This document shows, one piece after another, positions 50,360 to 60,323 of a stretch of 64,000 nucleotides of DNA (within the stretch, counting starts at the first letter, position 1; the number at the start of each line of letters is the position of its first letter). Under the pieces are notes generated by a model, which did no database searches, was not told the origin of the DNA, and saw nothing but the letters and a program-made list of their open reading frames with translations. Position numbers and translations under genes: made by a program. Source of the DNA: Mesorhizobium sp. ORS 3324 (lineage in GTDB: Bacteria > Pseudomonadota > Alphaproteobacteria > Rhizobiales > Rhizobiaceae); assembly GCA_000824825.2 (NCBI GenBank), contig LM655187.1, positions 165,455 to 229,454 on the forward strand, written 5' to 3'.

Positions 50360-50940
50360 CAGGCTTTCTTGCCGTGCTTGGCCAGATCCTGAGCGATCGC
50401 CAGCCTGAGCAGATCGGCGAGCTCGCGGGCGGCGCGGTTCTCGGCGTCGATCTGCGCCCGGTAGGCGGCAAACTCCTGGCGCGGCCGGTCGAAGGACGAC
50501 GGGATCGAGCGCTTGCCGACCGCGACCACCGTGCCGGTTGCGGCATCCCTCAGCACATAATTGGCGGTGAGCGTCACGGTGCCTGCCGTCGGCTCGTCCT
50601 CTTCGGTCTGCACCTGGACGATGGCCGCCGATTCGACCAGCTCGCTGACGCCGAGGTCGAGCGTGTAGACAGGCGAGGCCGGCTCGCCAGAGCCCTGGCC
50701 GAAGGCGAAGATCAGGTTGTTGCGCACCTGCTGCGCAGGGCGCGTGCCGACAGGCTTGATCGAGATCGATGCCAGCTCGGCAGCGGCGCCGACCTGCGAG
50801 CCGGCGACAAGCGGCGCGCTGGAATAAAGCGGCCGCACCGTGCAGGCCGAGACCAGCGCCAGCGAGGCGACCAGGCCGCAGACCGCCACGCGACAGAGCA
50901 GGCGTGCCGCCTCTGACTTTTCCGAATCAGGCAACGACAT
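50359..50940 (-). CDS. lptE: LPS-assembly lipoprotein LptE
   Basis: Outer-membrane lipoprotein that forms a plug complex with LptD and helps insert LPS. The 193-aa protein has a lipoprotein signal with lipobox LVSAC (Cys33), followed by the LptE-type VRPLYSSAP start and a long alpha/beta domain with SNYVLRD-like [17 protein letters not shown]. It overlaps the end of leuS by 14 bp. The usual downstream gene holA (DNA polymerase delta subunit) is not here: a repeat and a merR gene follow. Confidence 0.85.
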   Translation of the reverse strand: MSLPDSEKSEAARLLCRVAVCGLVASLALVSACTVRPLYSSAPLVAGSQVGAAAELASISIKPVGTRPAQQVRNNLIFAFGQGSGEPASPVYTLDLGVSELVESAAIVQVQTEEDEPTAGTVTLTANYVLRDAATGTVVAVGKRSIPSSFDRPRQEFAAYRAQIDAENRAARELADLLRLAIAQDLAKHGKKA

Positions 50941-53569
50941 TGACGATCCTCTGCGGGACGATGATCACCTTGCGCGGGGCCTTACCATCGAGCGCTTTCT
51001 GCACGAAGTCGAGGGCCAGCACCGCTTTTTCGACGGCACCTTGATCCGCGTCGCGGGCAATTGTCAAATCCCCGCGCTTCTTGCCGTTGACCTGCACCGG
51101 CAGCACGATCTCGTTGTCGACGACCAAAGCCGGATCGTAGACCGGCCATGGCCGTTCGGCGACCATGTCGGTGCCGCCCAGCGTCTCCCAGCACTCCTCG
51201 GCCAGGTGCGGCATGACCGGCGCGATCACATGCACCAGGATCTCGACTGCCTCGCGGCAGGCGGCTTTCAGGACAGCGTCCGCCTTGCCTTCGGCGACAT
51301 CGTTGAGCGGCGCGGTGAGCACATTGGCAAGCTCGTAGATGCGGGCGATCGCGCGGTTGAAGCCGAGCTTCTCTATGTCCTCACCGATCGCCTTCAGGAT
51401 CTTGTGCGCCGCCTTGGAGACGACAGCCGCCTCGCCTTCCTTCGCCGCGGCCGGCTTCACGCCGTCGAGCTGCTCGGCGGCGATCTGCACCAGGCGCCAG
51501 ACGCGCTGCACGAAGCGATGCGCGCCGGCAGCACCTTCGTCCGTCCATTCGACGTCGCGTTCCGGCGGCGAGTCCGACAGCATGAACCAGCGCGCGGTGT
51601 CGGCGCCGTAGCCGTCGGTGATCTCTTCTGGGCTCACCGTGTTCTTCTTCGACTTCGACATCTTCTCGAGCGCGCCGATCGTCGCCTCCTCGCCGGTCGC
51701 GATCTCGATGGCGCGGCGCTTGCCGCCCACATCTTCGATCCTGACCTCGCTCGGCGACAGCCAGCGCCCGTTGGTCGACGAGCCGCCGACACGGTAGGTC
51801 TCGTGCACCACCATGCCTTGCGTGAACAGGCCCTTGAACGGCTCGGCGAGGTTGAGATGCCCGGTCTCGCGCATGGCGCGGGTGAAGAAGCGCGAATAGA
51901 GCAGGTGCAGGATCGCGTGCTCGATGCCGCCGATATACTGGTCGACCGCCAGCCAATCGTCGGCCGCCTTCGGCTCGGTCGGCTCCTTGGCCCAGGGCGC
52001 GGTGAAGCGGGCGAAATACCAGGACGAGTCGACGAAGGTATCCATAGTGTCGGTCTCGCGCCGCGCGTCGCGGCCGCATTGCGGACACTTCACATGCCGC
52101 CATGTCGGGTGCCGGTCGAGCGGGTTGCCCGGACGGTCGAACTCGATGTCGTCGGGCAGCCTGACCGGCAGGTCGGCCTTCGGCACAGGCACGACGCCGC
52201 AGGCCTCGCAGTGGATCATCGGGATCGGGCAGCCCCAGTAGCGCTGGCGCGAGATGCCCCAGTCGCGCAGGCGGAAATTCACCTTGCGCTCCGCCATCGG
52301 CCGTCCGCCGATGGTCCTCTGTTCCAGGAGCTTTGCCACTTCGTCGAACGCCACCTGTGGCTTCATGCCGTCGAGGAAGCGCGAATTGATCATCACGCCG
52401 TCGCCGTCATAGGCCTCCTCGATGATCTGGAAGCTTCCCTGATTTTCGCCTTCCGGCATCACCACCGGGATCACCGGCAGACCGTATTTGTTGGCGAAGT
52501 CGAGGTCGCGCTGGTCGCCGGACGGACACCCGAAGATAGCGCCGGTGCCGTATTCCATCAGCACGAAGTTGGCGACATAGACGGGCAGCGTCCAGTTGTC
52601 GTCGAAGGGATGGACGACGCGGATGCCGGTATCAAAACCCTTCTTCTCGGCCGTCTCGAGTGCGGCGACCGAGGTGCCCATATGGCGGACTTCGTCGATG
52701 AACTTGGCCAGCGCCGGATTGCTCTCGGCGGCTTTTCTGGCCAGTGGGTGGTCGGCGGCCACCGCCATGAAGGAGGCGCCGAAGATGGTGTCCGGCCTGG
52801 TCGTGTAGACTTCCAGCTCCCGCATGTCGCCGCCAATCTTGCCAGAACTTGGCGCGGCCAGCGGCCAGCGGATCAGCAGCCCTTCCGAGCGGCCGATCCA
52901 GTTGTGCTGCATCAGCTTGACCTTTTCCGGCCATTCGTCGAGGCCGTTGAGCGCGTCCAGCAGGTCCTGCGCGTAGTCGGTGATCTTGAAGAACCACTGC
53001 GTCAGCTCGCGTTGCTCGACCAGCGCGCCCGAGCGCCAGCCGCGGCCGTCGATGACCTGCTCGTTGGCGAGCACCGTCATGTCCTCCGGGTCCCAGTTGA
53101 CCTTGGAGGATTTGCGCGTCACCAGCCCCTTCTCGACGAAGTCGAGGAACAGCATCTGCTGGCGGTGGTAATAGTCGACGTCGCAGGTGGCGAACTCGCG
53201 CGCCCAGTCGAGCGACAGGCCCATCATCTTGAGCTGCTCGCGCATGACCGCGATGTTCTCGTAGGTCCAGTCCTTGGGGTGGACCTTGTTCTGCATCGCC
53301 GCGTTCTCGGCCGGCATGCCGAAGGCGTCCCAGCCCATCGGGTGCAGCACGTTGAAGCCCTTGGCCCGCTTGTAGCGCGCCACGACGTCGCCCATCGTGT
53401 AGTTGCGGGTGTGGCCGATATGGATCTTCCCCGACGGGTAGGGGAACATCTCGAGCACGTAGTATTTCGGCTTCGGGTCGTCGTTCCTGGCCTCGAACAG
53501 CTTCTTTTCGGCCCAGGCCTTCTGCCATTTGGGCTCTGACGTGCGCGGATTGTATCGTTCGGTTGCCAT
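50927..53569 (-). CDS. leuS: Leucyl-tRNA synthetase
   Basis: Class I synthetase charging tRNA-Leu. The 880-aa protein has the HIGH-type motif in [19 protein letters not shown] (near residue 46), the KMSKS-type motif [11 protein letters not shown] (near 640), and a CP1 editing domain between them. The start at 53569 ([16 protein letters not shown]) is the standard N-terminus. It is divergent from the yggS gene. Confidence 0.98.
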   Translation of the reverse strand: MATERYNPRTSEPKWQKAWAEKKLFEARNDDPKPKYYVLEMFPYPSGKIHIGHTRNYTMGDVVARYKRAKGFNVLHPMGWDAFGMPAENAAMQNKVHPKDWTYENIAVMREQLKMMGLSLDWAREFATCDVDYYHRQQMLFLDFVEKGLVTRKSSKVNWDPEDMTVLANEQVIDGRGWRSGALVEQRELTQWFFKITDYAQDLLDALNGLDEWPEKVKLMQHNWIGRSEGLLIRWPLAAPSSGKIGGDMRELEVYTTRPDTIFGASFMAVAADHPLARKAAESNPALAKFIDEVRHMGTSVAALETAEKKGFDTGIRVVHPFDDNWTLPVYVANFVLMEYGTGAIFGCPSGDQRDLDFANKYGLPVIPVVMPEGENQGSFQIIEEAYDGDGVMINSRFLDGMKPQVAFDEVAKLLEQRTIGGRPMAERKVNFRLRDWGISRQRYWGCPIPMIHCEACGVVPVPKADLPVRLPDDIEFDRPGNPLDRHPTWRHVKCPQCGRDARRETDTMDTFVDSSWYFARFTAPWAKEPTEPKAADDWLAVDQYIGGIEHAILHLLYSRFFTRAMRETGHLNLAEPFKGLFTQGMVVHETYRVGGSSTNGRWLSPSEVRIEDVGGKRRAIEIATGEEATIGALEKMSKSKKNTVSPEEITDGYGADTARWFMLSDSPPERDVEWTDEGAAGAHRFVQRVWRLVQIAAEQLDGVKPAAAKEGEAAVVSKAAHKILKAIGEDIEKLGFNRAIARIYELANVLTAPLNDVAEGKADAVLKAACREAVEILVHVIAPVMPHLAEECWETLGGTDMVAERPWPVYDPALVVDNEIVLPVQVNGKKRGDLTIARDADQGAVEKAVLALDFVQKALDGKAPRKVIIVPQRIVNVVA

Positions 53570-53710
53570 CGGATGTTTTTCACTTAAAAGCGGTTGCGCG
53601 GCGTCGGACAAGGCCGGCAGCCGAGACAATGTCGTCGCGGTGTTCACCATGGATTGCCGGACCCGTCAACTGCGGCGACCCGGCGTTGGCGCTAAAACTA
53701 TAGGCAGGAT

Positions 53711-54382
53711 ATGGGCATGACGAGTGCCGTCGAACAGCTTCTCGCGGTCAAGGCAAGCATCGCGAACGCAGAAAGCGAGACCGGGCGCGAGCCCGGTGCG
53801 GTCACGCTGGTCGCGGTGTCGAAGACCTTCCCCGCCGAAATCATCCAGCCTGTGCTGCAAGCCGGCCAGCGTGTTTTCGGCGAGAACCGCGTGCAGGAAG
53901 CTCAAGGCAAATGGCCGGCGCTAAGGGAAGCATTTCCCGATCTCGAGCTCCATCTGATCGGTCCGCTGCAGTCCAACAAGGCCAAGGAAGCAGTGGCGCT
54001 TTTCGACGTCATCGAGACGGTCGATCGCGAGAAGATCGCCGCCGAGCTTGCCAAGGAGATGGCCAGGCAAGGCCGCTCGCTGAAGCTCTATGTCCAGGTC
54101 AACACCGGCTCCGAGCCGCAAAAGGCCGGCATCGAGCCGCGCGGGGCGGTCGCCTTTGTCAGCCGCTGCCGCGATGTGCATGGCCTCGCCATCGAAGGCC
54201 TGATGTGCATTCCGCCGGCCGACGAGAACCCCGGTCCGCATTTCGCGCTTTTGGAAAAGCTCGCCCGCGAGGCCGGCGTCGCAAAACTCTCGATGGGCAT
54301 GTCCGGCGACTACGAGACCGCGATCGCCTTCGGCGCGACCAGCGTCAGGGTCGGCACCGCGATCTTCGGCGGCCGGCCCTGA
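53711..54382 (+). CDS. YggS-family pyridoxal phosphate homeostasis protein
   Basis: PLP-binding TIM-barrel protein of 223 aa that affects PLP and amino-acid homeostasis. It has VAVSKTFPAE with the PLP-binding Lys (about residue 36), FGENRVQEAQGKW, ELHLIGPLQSNKAKEA and the C-terminal SMGMSGDYETAIAFGATSVRVGTAIFGGR, all conserved in the family. The ATG at 53711 is usual. Confidence 0.96.
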   Translation: MGMTSAVEQLLAVKASIANAESETGREPGAVTLVAVSKTFPAEIIQPVLQAGQRVFGENRVQEAQGKWPALREAFPDLELHLIGPLQSNKAKEAVALFDVIETVDREKIAAELAKEMARQGRSLKLYVQVNTGSEPQKAGIEPRGAVAFVSRCRDVHGLAIEGLMCIPPADENPGPHFALLEKLAREAGVAKLSMGMSGDYETAIAFGATSVRVGTAIFGGRP

Positions 54383-54383
54383 A

Positions 54384-54441
54384 GCAATTCAAGGAAAAGT
54401 GTATAGCGGATTTTGGTCGAAATTGCTTTGTAAAACAGACG
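54384..54441. repeat. Intergenic repeat, copy C2
   Basis: AGCAATTCAAGGAAAAGTGTATAGCGGATTTTGG...AATTGCTTTGTAAAACAGACGG resembles the copy at 49026-49131 with several changes. It lies between yggS and the following small membrane protein gene. Confidence 0.55.
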
Positions 54442-54544
54442 GTTAAAGCAGGCGCGTCACACCATCGCATTGCATCGACGGGTCGACTCGCTACGTGCCG
54501 ATGAGGAACGAGCGAGCGGCTCCTTTCAACGAAAGGAGGTCTCC

Positions 54545-54946
54545 ATGACCCGCACACGCCACGACCAGGAAATCAGACACAACCAACAGGTGTCCCGCGG
54601 ACTGCACCGGTGGGTCTATTACGCCATGGTGGGGCTTGCGGCCTGCTACGCGCTATCGGCCTGGATCGGCTTCGCCGGCGGCTACGACGAATATCTGCTT
54701 TTCGTGGTGACGGGATTCATAGTCATGTCGGTCGCGCTGCCGGCCATCGCCGCCCGCGTCTGGCGCCATCACCGGCTCAGCCGTCCCGGCAAGCTCAAGA
54801 CTTTCCCCGACTGGATAGCTGGCGAATTCGACACCGGCGAGCATCCGGTGAAAGCCAGCACCGCGACGATCGAAATTCTCCTGCCGCTTGCCGCCGTCGC
54901 ATTCGGCATGACGCTGTTCGCGATCCTTGCTCTCGTGGAGAGCTGA
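54545..54946 (+). CDS. Small membrane protein of unknown function
   Basis: A 133-aa protein with three hydrophobic segments (about 25-43, 50-66, and 108-128) and a basic, His-rich first 20 residues. The loop RLSRPGKLKTFPDWIAGEFDTGEHPVKASTA between the second and third helices is hydrophilic. I do not recognise the family. An AAAGGAGGT site 7 bp before the ATG at 54545 supports this start. Confidence 0.65.
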   Translation: MTRTRHDQEIRHNQQVSRGLHRWVYYAMVGLAACYALSAWIGFAGGYDEYLLFVVTGFIVMSVALPAIAARVWRHHRLSRPGKLKTFPDWIAGEFDTGEHPVKASTATIEILLPLAAVAFGMTLFAILALVES

Positions 54947-55087
54947 TCCTGCCTTCGTCACGATCTCGTTACCGGACCCGTCGGTGGGGCGATTTCGCAA
55001 CGCCAACCCTTGAAACGAAACGGGCCGTTCCTATTTCCCTCCTGTCATTCTGACGTGTCACCCAATTCTTCTTTCGGGAAATTCAGC

Positions 55088-56137
55088 ATGCGCTACAAAC
55101 AGCTTGGCAATACCGGCATGTTCGTCTCCGAACTCTGCCTCGGCACCATGACTTTCGGCACTGCCGGCGAGAACGCCCAATGGGGTCTCATCGCCAGCCT
55201 CGACCAGCAGGGCGTGAACGAGATCGTCGGCCGCTCGATCGCCGCCGGCGTCAACTTCTTCGACACCGCCGACGTCTATTCCTTCGGCGCGTCGGAACGC
55301 CTGCTCGGCCAGTCGCTCAAGGATCTCAACGTAAAGCGCTCGGACGTGATCATCGCCACCAAGGTGCATGGCGTCATGGGCGAGGGCCCCAACCAGCGCG
55401 GCTCATCGCGCGGCCACATCATGGATTCGGTCGACGGCAGCCTCGAGCGGCTGCAGACCGATCACATCGATCTCTACCAGCTGCACGGCACCGACACGGT
55501 TACGCCGATCGACGAGACGCTGAGGGCGCTCGACGACCTCGTCTCCAGCGGCAAGGTCCGCTATGTCGGCGTCTCCAACTGGCAGGCCTGGCGCATCGCC
55601 AAGGCCCTTGGCACCGCCGAGCGCAAGGGCTACGCCCGCTTCGAGACGGTGCAGTCCTACTACTCGATCGCCGGCCGCGATCTCGAACGCGAGATCGTGC
55701 CTTTGATCAACGAGGAGAAGCTAGGCCTCATGGTCTGGTCGCCGATGGCGGGCGGGCTGCTCTCGGGCAAATACGGCCCGGGCGCGCCGGGCAATGGCGA
55801 AGGCCGCCGCGCCAGCTTCAACTTCCCGCCGGTCAACGAGGACCGCGCCTGGGCGGCGGTCGCTGTCATGCGCGAGATCGCCAGGAAGCACGATGTCAGC
55901 GTCGCCACTGTGGCGCTGGGCTATGTGTTGGCGAAGCCCTTCGTTATGAGCGTCCTCATCGGCGCCAGCCGCATGGACCAGCTCGAGCAAAACCTCGCCG
56001 CCACCGCATTGAAGCTCGATGCCGAAGACCTGGCGAGGCTCGACGAGGTGAGCGCGCTGCCTGCCGAATATCCCGGCTGGATGCTGGAGCGGCAAAACGC
56101 CGGCCGGCGCCCGGCGCCTTTCGTGCCGAAGCCGTAG
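55088..56137 (+). CDS. Aldo/keto reductase (copy 1)
   Basis: NADP(H)-dependent oxidoreductase of 349 aa with a TIM-barrel fold. The catalytic Asp/Tyr are in FDTADVYSFG, Lys in IIATKVHG, and the family motif YVGVSNWQAWRIA and GASRMDQLEQNLAA are seen. It belongs to the AKR group of plant potassium-channel beta subunit-like (yajO/tas) proteins. The start at 55088 is the usual MRYKQLGNTGMFVSELCLGTM. A second AKR (58558) lies 2.4 kb away on the same strand. Confidence 0.93.
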   Translation: MRYKQLGNTGMFVSELCLGTMTFGTAGENAQWGLIASLDQQGVNEIVGRSIAAGVNFFDTADVYSFGASERLLGQSLKDLNVKRSDVIIATKVHGVMGEGPNQRGSSRGHIMDSVDGSLERLQTDHIDLYQLHGTDTVTPIDETLRALDDLVSSGKVRYVGVSNWQAWRIAKALGTAERKGYARFETVQSYYSIAGRDLEREIVPLINEEKLGLMVWSPMAGGLLSGKYGPGAPGNGEGRRASFNFPPVNEDRAWAAVAVMREIARKHDVSVATVALGYVLAKPFVMSVLIGASRMDQLEQNLAATALKLDAEDLARLDEVSALPAEYPGWMLERQNAGRRPAPFVPKP

Positions 56138-56163
56138 TCCGTCTCCAGATAAGCCGCCACTTC

Positions 56164-56200
56164 AAAGCCGCGTGTCCCTTTGGGCACGTGGCTTTCCTTT
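56164..56200. terminator. Rho-independent terminator between convergent genes
   Basis: AAAGCCGCGTG (56164-56174) pairs with CACGTGGCTTT (56185-56195) with one G-U pair and a 10-nt loop, followed by CCTTT. It lies between the stop codons of copy 1 aldo/keto reductase and the LysR gene and may work in both directions. Confidence 0.6.
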
Positions 56201-57104
56201 AGAGCTTCACCGTCTCCGCAAGGAAATCGAGAAAGGCCCTGACCCTGGCCGGCAGATGCTTGCCCTGGCCGACATAGACGGCGTGCGTCGGCTCCTCGTC
56301 GCCGGGGTTGAACTCTTCCAGCAGCGAAACCAGCCGCCCGGCAGCAATGTCGGGCTCGACGTGCCAGCATGCCAGGCGCGCGATGCCTGCTCCAGCCAAC
56401 GCGGTCAGCCGCATCGCCTCGCCGTCGCTCATCGTCGCGTTGCCGGTGATCGGGACGACGATCGGTGCGCCATCCGTGTCGATGAAAGGCAAGCCATCGA
56501 TATGCCGCGCGAAGCCGAAGGCGAGCAGATTGTGACGGTTGAGATCAGCGGGCGTGCGTGGCGTGCCGCGCGCTTCGAGATAGGCAGGCGACGCGACCAG
56601 CACCATCCGGCTCTGGCCGAGCTTGCGCGCAACCAGGCGTGACTCGCGCAGCGGCCCTGCGCGGATGGCGACGTCGGCGCGCTCCTCCAGAAGGTCGATG
56701 ACACTGTCGGTCAGCACGGCTTCGACGAAAATCTCGGGATAGCGCTCCAGGAAACGCGGCAGCAGCGCCATCAGCCGGTGCTGGCCGAACGGCACATAGG
56801 AATTGACCCTCAGCCTACCGCGCGGCGCAGCGCTCGCCGCGGCTTCGCGCTCGGCCGCGTCCATATCGGCAAGGATCCGCACGCCGCTGTCGTGGAAGGC
56901 CACCCCTTCCGGTGTGAGTTGCAGCTTGCGTGTCGAGCGGCTGATCAGCCGCGCGCCGAGCCGCGCCTCGAGCCGCGCGATCAGCTTGCTTACCGCCGAC
57001 GGCGTCATCCGCAGCGCCCGTGCCGCTGCGGAAAAGCTGCCCGCCTCGGCAACGCGGACGAACACTTCGATCTCGCCGGAGCGGTTGATGTCGCGTCTCG
57101 CCAT
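56199..57104 (-). CDS. LysR family transcriptional regulator
   Basis: Regulator of 301 aa. The N-terminal winged helix is IEVFVRVAEAGSFSAAARALRMTPSAVSKLIARLEARLGARLI (about 10-55), with the family's LysR effector domain after it. The start at 57104 is the first Met of the conserved block; the longer frame runs into intergenic sequence. It is divergent from the MFS gene by 225 bp and probably regulates it. Confidence 0.93.
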   Translation of the reverse strand: MARRDINRSGEIEVFVRVAEAGSFSAAARALRMTPSAVSKLIARLEARLGARLISRSTRKLQLTPEGVAFHDSGVRILADMDAAEREAAASAAPRGRLRVNSYVPFGQHRLMALLPRFLERYPEIFVEAVLTDSVIDLLEERADVAIRAGPLRESRLVARKLGQSRMVLVASPAYLEARGTPRTPADLNRHNLLAFGFARHIDGLPFIDTDGAPIVVPITGNATMSDGEAMRLTALAGAGIARLACWHVEPDIAAGRLVSLLEEFNPGDEEPTHAVYVGQGKHLPARVRAFLDFLAETVKL

Positions 57105-57182
57105 TCGTGAATCTATTTCACAGAAAATATGCCTGATGCAAGGCTGGTTCACAGCTTGGTAGATCACGATCTTCAGGTCGAT

Positions 57183-57270
57183 GCATGATCCCGAAAAGTG
57201 GGAACCGGTTTTCGGAAAAGGTCATGCTCCAACAAAGGATCAGATCAGGACGACGCTTCAACGAAGCGTC
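57183..57270. repeat. REP/RIME-like intergenic repeat, copy A4
   Basis: GCATGATCCCGAAAAGTGGGAACCGGTTTTCGGAAAAGGTCATGC is the dyad at 57183-57227, followed by a shorter dyad CGACGCTTCAACGAAGCGTCG at 57250-57270. It lies in the LysR/MFS promoter region, where it may affect the spacing of operators. Confidence 0.7.
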
Positions 57271-57329
57271 GTCATGATCTTGGGGGCGCGGGACTGGAGC
57301 GTCCTTCAGCACCAGACGGACCCATTGCC

Positions 57330-58517
57330 ATGCCCCTTGCTCTTTACGCCCTCACCGCCGGTGCCTTCGGCATCGGCGTCACCGAATTCGTCATCATGGG
57401 CCTGCTGCTCGATGTCAGCGCCGATCTCGGCGTCTCGATCTCGGCGGCGGGCCTGCTCATTTCCGGCTATGCGCTGGGTGTTGTCGCTGGCGCACCGCTG
57501 CTCGGCGCGCTCACCGGCCGGTTGCCTCGCAAGACACTTCTGCTTGCGCTGATGGTGGTCTTCACCATCGGCAACCTCGCCTGCGCGCTGGCGCCCGGCT
57601 ACTGGACGCTGATGGCGGCGCGCGTGCTCACCGCCTTCGCCCATGCCTCCTTTTTCGGTGTCGGCTCGGTCGTCGCCACCAGCCTCGTCGCGCCCAACAA
57701 GAAGGCTTCGGCGATCGCGCTGATGTTCACCGGCCTCACCGTCGCCAACATCCTCGGTGTGCCGTTCGGCACCTGGCTCGGCCAGGCCTATGGCTGGCGC
57801 TCCACCTTCCTGGCCGTCACGCTGGTCGGCGTCCTTGCCTTCGCCGTCATCGCGCTGCTGGTGCCGCGCGACGAGCGGAACCCGGCAGGCGGGGACGAGA
57901 GTTCCGAAGCCGCGCTTGCCGTGCTTGGCCGCCGGCCGGTGCTGCTCGGTCTGCTGACCACGGTGCTGAGCTGGGTCGGAGTCTTTGCCGCCTTCACCTA
58001 TGTGGCGCCGATCCTCACCCGCATCAGCGGCTTTTCGGAAGCTGCCGTGTCGCCGATCCTGCTCGTCTTCGGCGGCGGGCTGGTGGCGGGCAACCTGCTT
58101 GGTGGACGCCTGGCCGACCGGCATCTGGTGCCGACGGTCGTCGGCACCTTGGTCGCGCTCTCGACGGTGCTGTTCACCATGACCGCCGCCATGCATCAGC
58201 CGATCGCGGCGATCATCGCCGTCGGCCTGCTCGGCGCGGCCGCCTTCGCCACCGTCGCGCCGCTGCAGATGTGGGTGCTGGAGAAGGCCGAGGGCGTCGG
58301 CCAGGGCCTCGCCTCGTCCTTCAACATCGCCGCCTTCAATCTCGGCAATGCCATCGGCGCCTGGCTCGGCGGCTTCGTCATCGACCATGGCCCCGGCCTC
58401 GGCGCCGTCACCCTCGTCGCCAGCCTCGTGCCGCTCGCCGCGCTCGCCGTGCTGCTTCTGGCGCTGCGCCTCGAGCGCGGCCGCCCGATCGCCGCGCCGG
58501 CCACGGCCCAGTGCTGA
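57330..58517 (+). CDS. MFS transporter (AraJ/YdhP-like)
   Basis: Inner-membrane drug/sugar exporter of 395 aa with about 12 hydrophobic helices. The N-terminal ALTAGAFGIGVTEFVIMGLL and LLGALTGRLPRKTLLL are typical of the DHA1 AraJ branch, and the later NLLGGRLADRHLVPT matches the second signature. The start at 57330 is chosen over 57198 because the longer N-terminus is repeat DNA. It is divergent from LysR and followed by copy 2 aldo/keto reductase 40 bp downstream, so they probably form a unit. Confidence 0.93.
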   Translation: MPLALYALTAGAFGIGVTEFVIMGLLLDVSADLGVSISAAGLLISGYALGVVAGAPLLGALTGRLPRKTLLLALMVVFTIGNLACALAPGYWTLMAARVLTAFAHASFFGVGSVVATSLVAPNKKASAIALMFTGLTVANILGVPFGTWLGQAYGWRSTFLAVTLVGVLAFAVIALLVPRDERNPAGGDESSEAALAVLGRRPVLLGLLTTVLSWVGVFAAFTYVAPILTRISGFSEAAVSPILLVFGGGLVAGNLLGGRLADRHLVPTVVGTLVALSTVLFTMTAAMHQPIAAIIAVGLLGAAAFATVAPLQMWVLEKAEGVGQGLASSFNIAAFNLGNAIGAWLGGFVIDHGPGLGAVTLVASLVPLAALAVLLLALRLERGRPIAAPATAQC

Positions 58518-58557
58518 TCGGTCCAAATCCGCCCTCGACATCACAAGGAGCAAGATC

Positions 58558-59592
58558 ATGGAATATCGACGTCTCGGCGCCTCGGGCCTGAAAGTGCCAG
58601 CGCTTTCCTTCGGCGCCGGAACCTTCGGCGGCTCCGGACCGCTGTTCGGCCATTGGGGCAGCAGCGATGCGAGAGAAGCGCGCCGGTTGGTCGACATCTG
58701 CCTGGAGGCCGGCGTCAATCTGTTCGACACGGCCGACGTCTATTCGAACGGCGCTTCCGAGGAGGTGCTGGGCGAAGCGATCAAGGGCCGCCGTGAGGCG
58801 GTGCTGATCTCGACCAAGACCGCGCTGCCGATGGGCGACGGACCGGCCGATTACGGCTCGTCGCGATCGCGCTTGATCCGGTCCGTGGATGCGGCATTGA
58901 AGCGCCTCGGCACCGACTATGTCGACCTCCTGCAGCTCCATGCCTTCGATGCCGCGACGCCGATCGAGGAGGTGCTGTCGACGCTGGACGACCTCGTGCG
59001 CGCGGGCAAGCTGCGCTATGTCGGCGTCTCCAACTTCTCCGGCTGGCAGCTGATGAAATCGCTCGGCCTTGCGGAAAAGGGCGGCTATCCGCGCTATGTC
59101 GCGCATCAGGTCTACTACTCGCTGGTCGGGCGCGACTACGAATGGGAGCTGATGCCGCTCGGCCTCGACCAAGGCGTCGGCGCGCTGGTGTGGAGCCCGC
59201 TCGGCTGGGGCCGGCTGACCGGCAAGATCCGCCGCGGCCAGCCGCTGCCGGAAAAGAGCCGATTGCACGACACGGCGAGCTTCGGCCCGCCCGTCGAGGA
59301 CGAACATCTCTACAAGGTTGTCGATGCGTTGGGGGCCGTCGCCGCCGAGACCGGCAGGACCGTGCCGCAGGTCGCCATCAACTGGCTTCTGCGGCGCCCG
59401 ACCGTGTCGTCGGTCATCATCGGCGCGCGCAACGAGGAGCAGCTGCGCCAGAACCTCGGCGCCATCGGCTGGACATTGACGCCGGAGCAGATGAAGGCGC
59501 TGGACGAAGCAAGCGCCGCGACCGCACCCTATCCGTACTTCCCCTATCACCGCCAGGAAGGTTTCGCCCGGCTGAACCCGCCGCCGGTGTGA
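58558..59592 (+). CDS. Aldo/keto reductase (copy 2)
   Basis: NADP(H)-dependent oxidoreductase of 344 aa, same subgroup as copy 1 (FDTADVYSNG with catalytic Asp/Tyr, LISTKTALP, YVGVSNFSGWQLM, GARNEEQLRQNLGA). It begins MEYRRLGASGLKVPALSFG with an AAGGAG site before ATG at 58558. It follows the MFS gene closely and is probably co-transcribed, unlike copy 1, which lies beyond the LysR gene. Confidence 0.93.
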   Translation: MEYRRLGASGLKVPALSFGAGTFGGSGPLFGHWGSSDAREARRLVDICLEAGVNLFDTADVYSNGASEEVLGEAIKGRREAVLISTKTALPMGDGPADYGSSRSRLIRSVDAALKRLGTDYVDLLQLHAFDAATPIEEVLSTLDDLVRAGKLRYVGVSNFSGWQLMKSLGLAEKGGYPRYVAHQVYYSLVGRDYEWELMPLGLDQGVGALVWSPLGWGRLTGKIRRGQPLPEKSRLHDTASFGPPVEDEHLYKVVDALGAVAAETGRTVPQVAINWLLRRPTVSSVIIGARNEEQLRQNLGAIGWTLTPEQMKALDEASAATAPYPYFPYHRQEGFARLNPPPV

Positions 59593-59744
59593 CTATGTCT
59601 CGACTGTCCGTAGCAGGGAGATAGTGAATAACGTTTGTGATTAGCCGCGGCCTCCGAGCTTCGTCATCCACGGGCGAAGCAAGGAGCGAAGCGACGGGCG
59701 TTCCCGCCAAGCACTCGACGTCCAGGGAACCTTTGCGCCGCCGC

Positions 59745-60017
59745 TCAATGCAGCAGAAACTCTCCATCCACCTTTCGCCACTCGTTCGGTGCGATCAGCT
59801 TCTGGTGCGTGTAGGTGACCGAATGCAGCGGGCCGTCGAGCCTCGTCTTCCAGAATTCGATGAAGCGGATCAGCACCGGGAACTTCGGTGCGATGTCGTA
59901 GTCCTGCCAGATGTAGCTCTGCAACAGGTGCGGGTGATCGGGCAGGTGATAGAGAATCTTGGCCGTGGTCAGCCCATAGCCTCTGAGCATCAGGTCCATT
60001 TCGGATTGGTCATGCAT
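59745..60017 (-). CDS. usg: Usg family protein
   Basis: Short 90-aa protein of the Usg family, known from trp operons of alphaproteobacteria, function not established. The whole sequence is conserved in layout: LMLRGYGLTTAKILYHLPDHPHLLQSYIWQDYDIAPKFPVL, FWKTRLDGPLHSVTYTHQKLIAP and the C-terminal VDGEF(L)LH. No trp genes are here. It lies alone between the AKR and acsA. Confidence 0.9.
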   Translation of the reverse strand: MHDQSEMDLMLRGYGLTTAKILYHLPDHPHLLQSYIWQDYDIAPKFPVLIRFIEFWKTRLDGPLHSVTYTHQKLIAPNEWRKVDGEFLLH

Positions 60018-60323
60018 TTGCAGCCCCTAGGATCGATCTCCTAACCCTCCCAACGCGCGATTCTGCGCTCAGTTGCTTAACTGTCTATTGATTTTTGCTG
60101 ATGGCAACCGGCTTTTCCTTCGTCAAAACAGTTGGTTAGCAGCGACTAGGGGCGAGTGCTGACAGCGTTTTGCGATGCCCCTGCGTCATCCCGCCACGCG
60201 AATCCAACGTCTAATGTTGCCGTCGGCGCGGAACTGTTAATAATGCCGCGAATTTCGCGGTTGCATCGCCGCGAGACCGTTGGCGGTCAAGCCTACGGAA
60301 CGGTTTTGGGAGGAAAGCAAAGC
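60018..60323. other. Intergenic region upstream of acsA
   Basis: About 300 bp without a gene. It must hold the divergent promoters of usg and acsA, but no clear box could be picked out. An inverted repeat or riboswitch was not seen. Confidence 0.5.

Noticed and set aside
50840..53539. An 899-codon plus-strand frame antisense to leuS
   Set aside because: High-GC third positions make long antisense frames; there are no conserved motifs and the opposite strand is clearly leuS.
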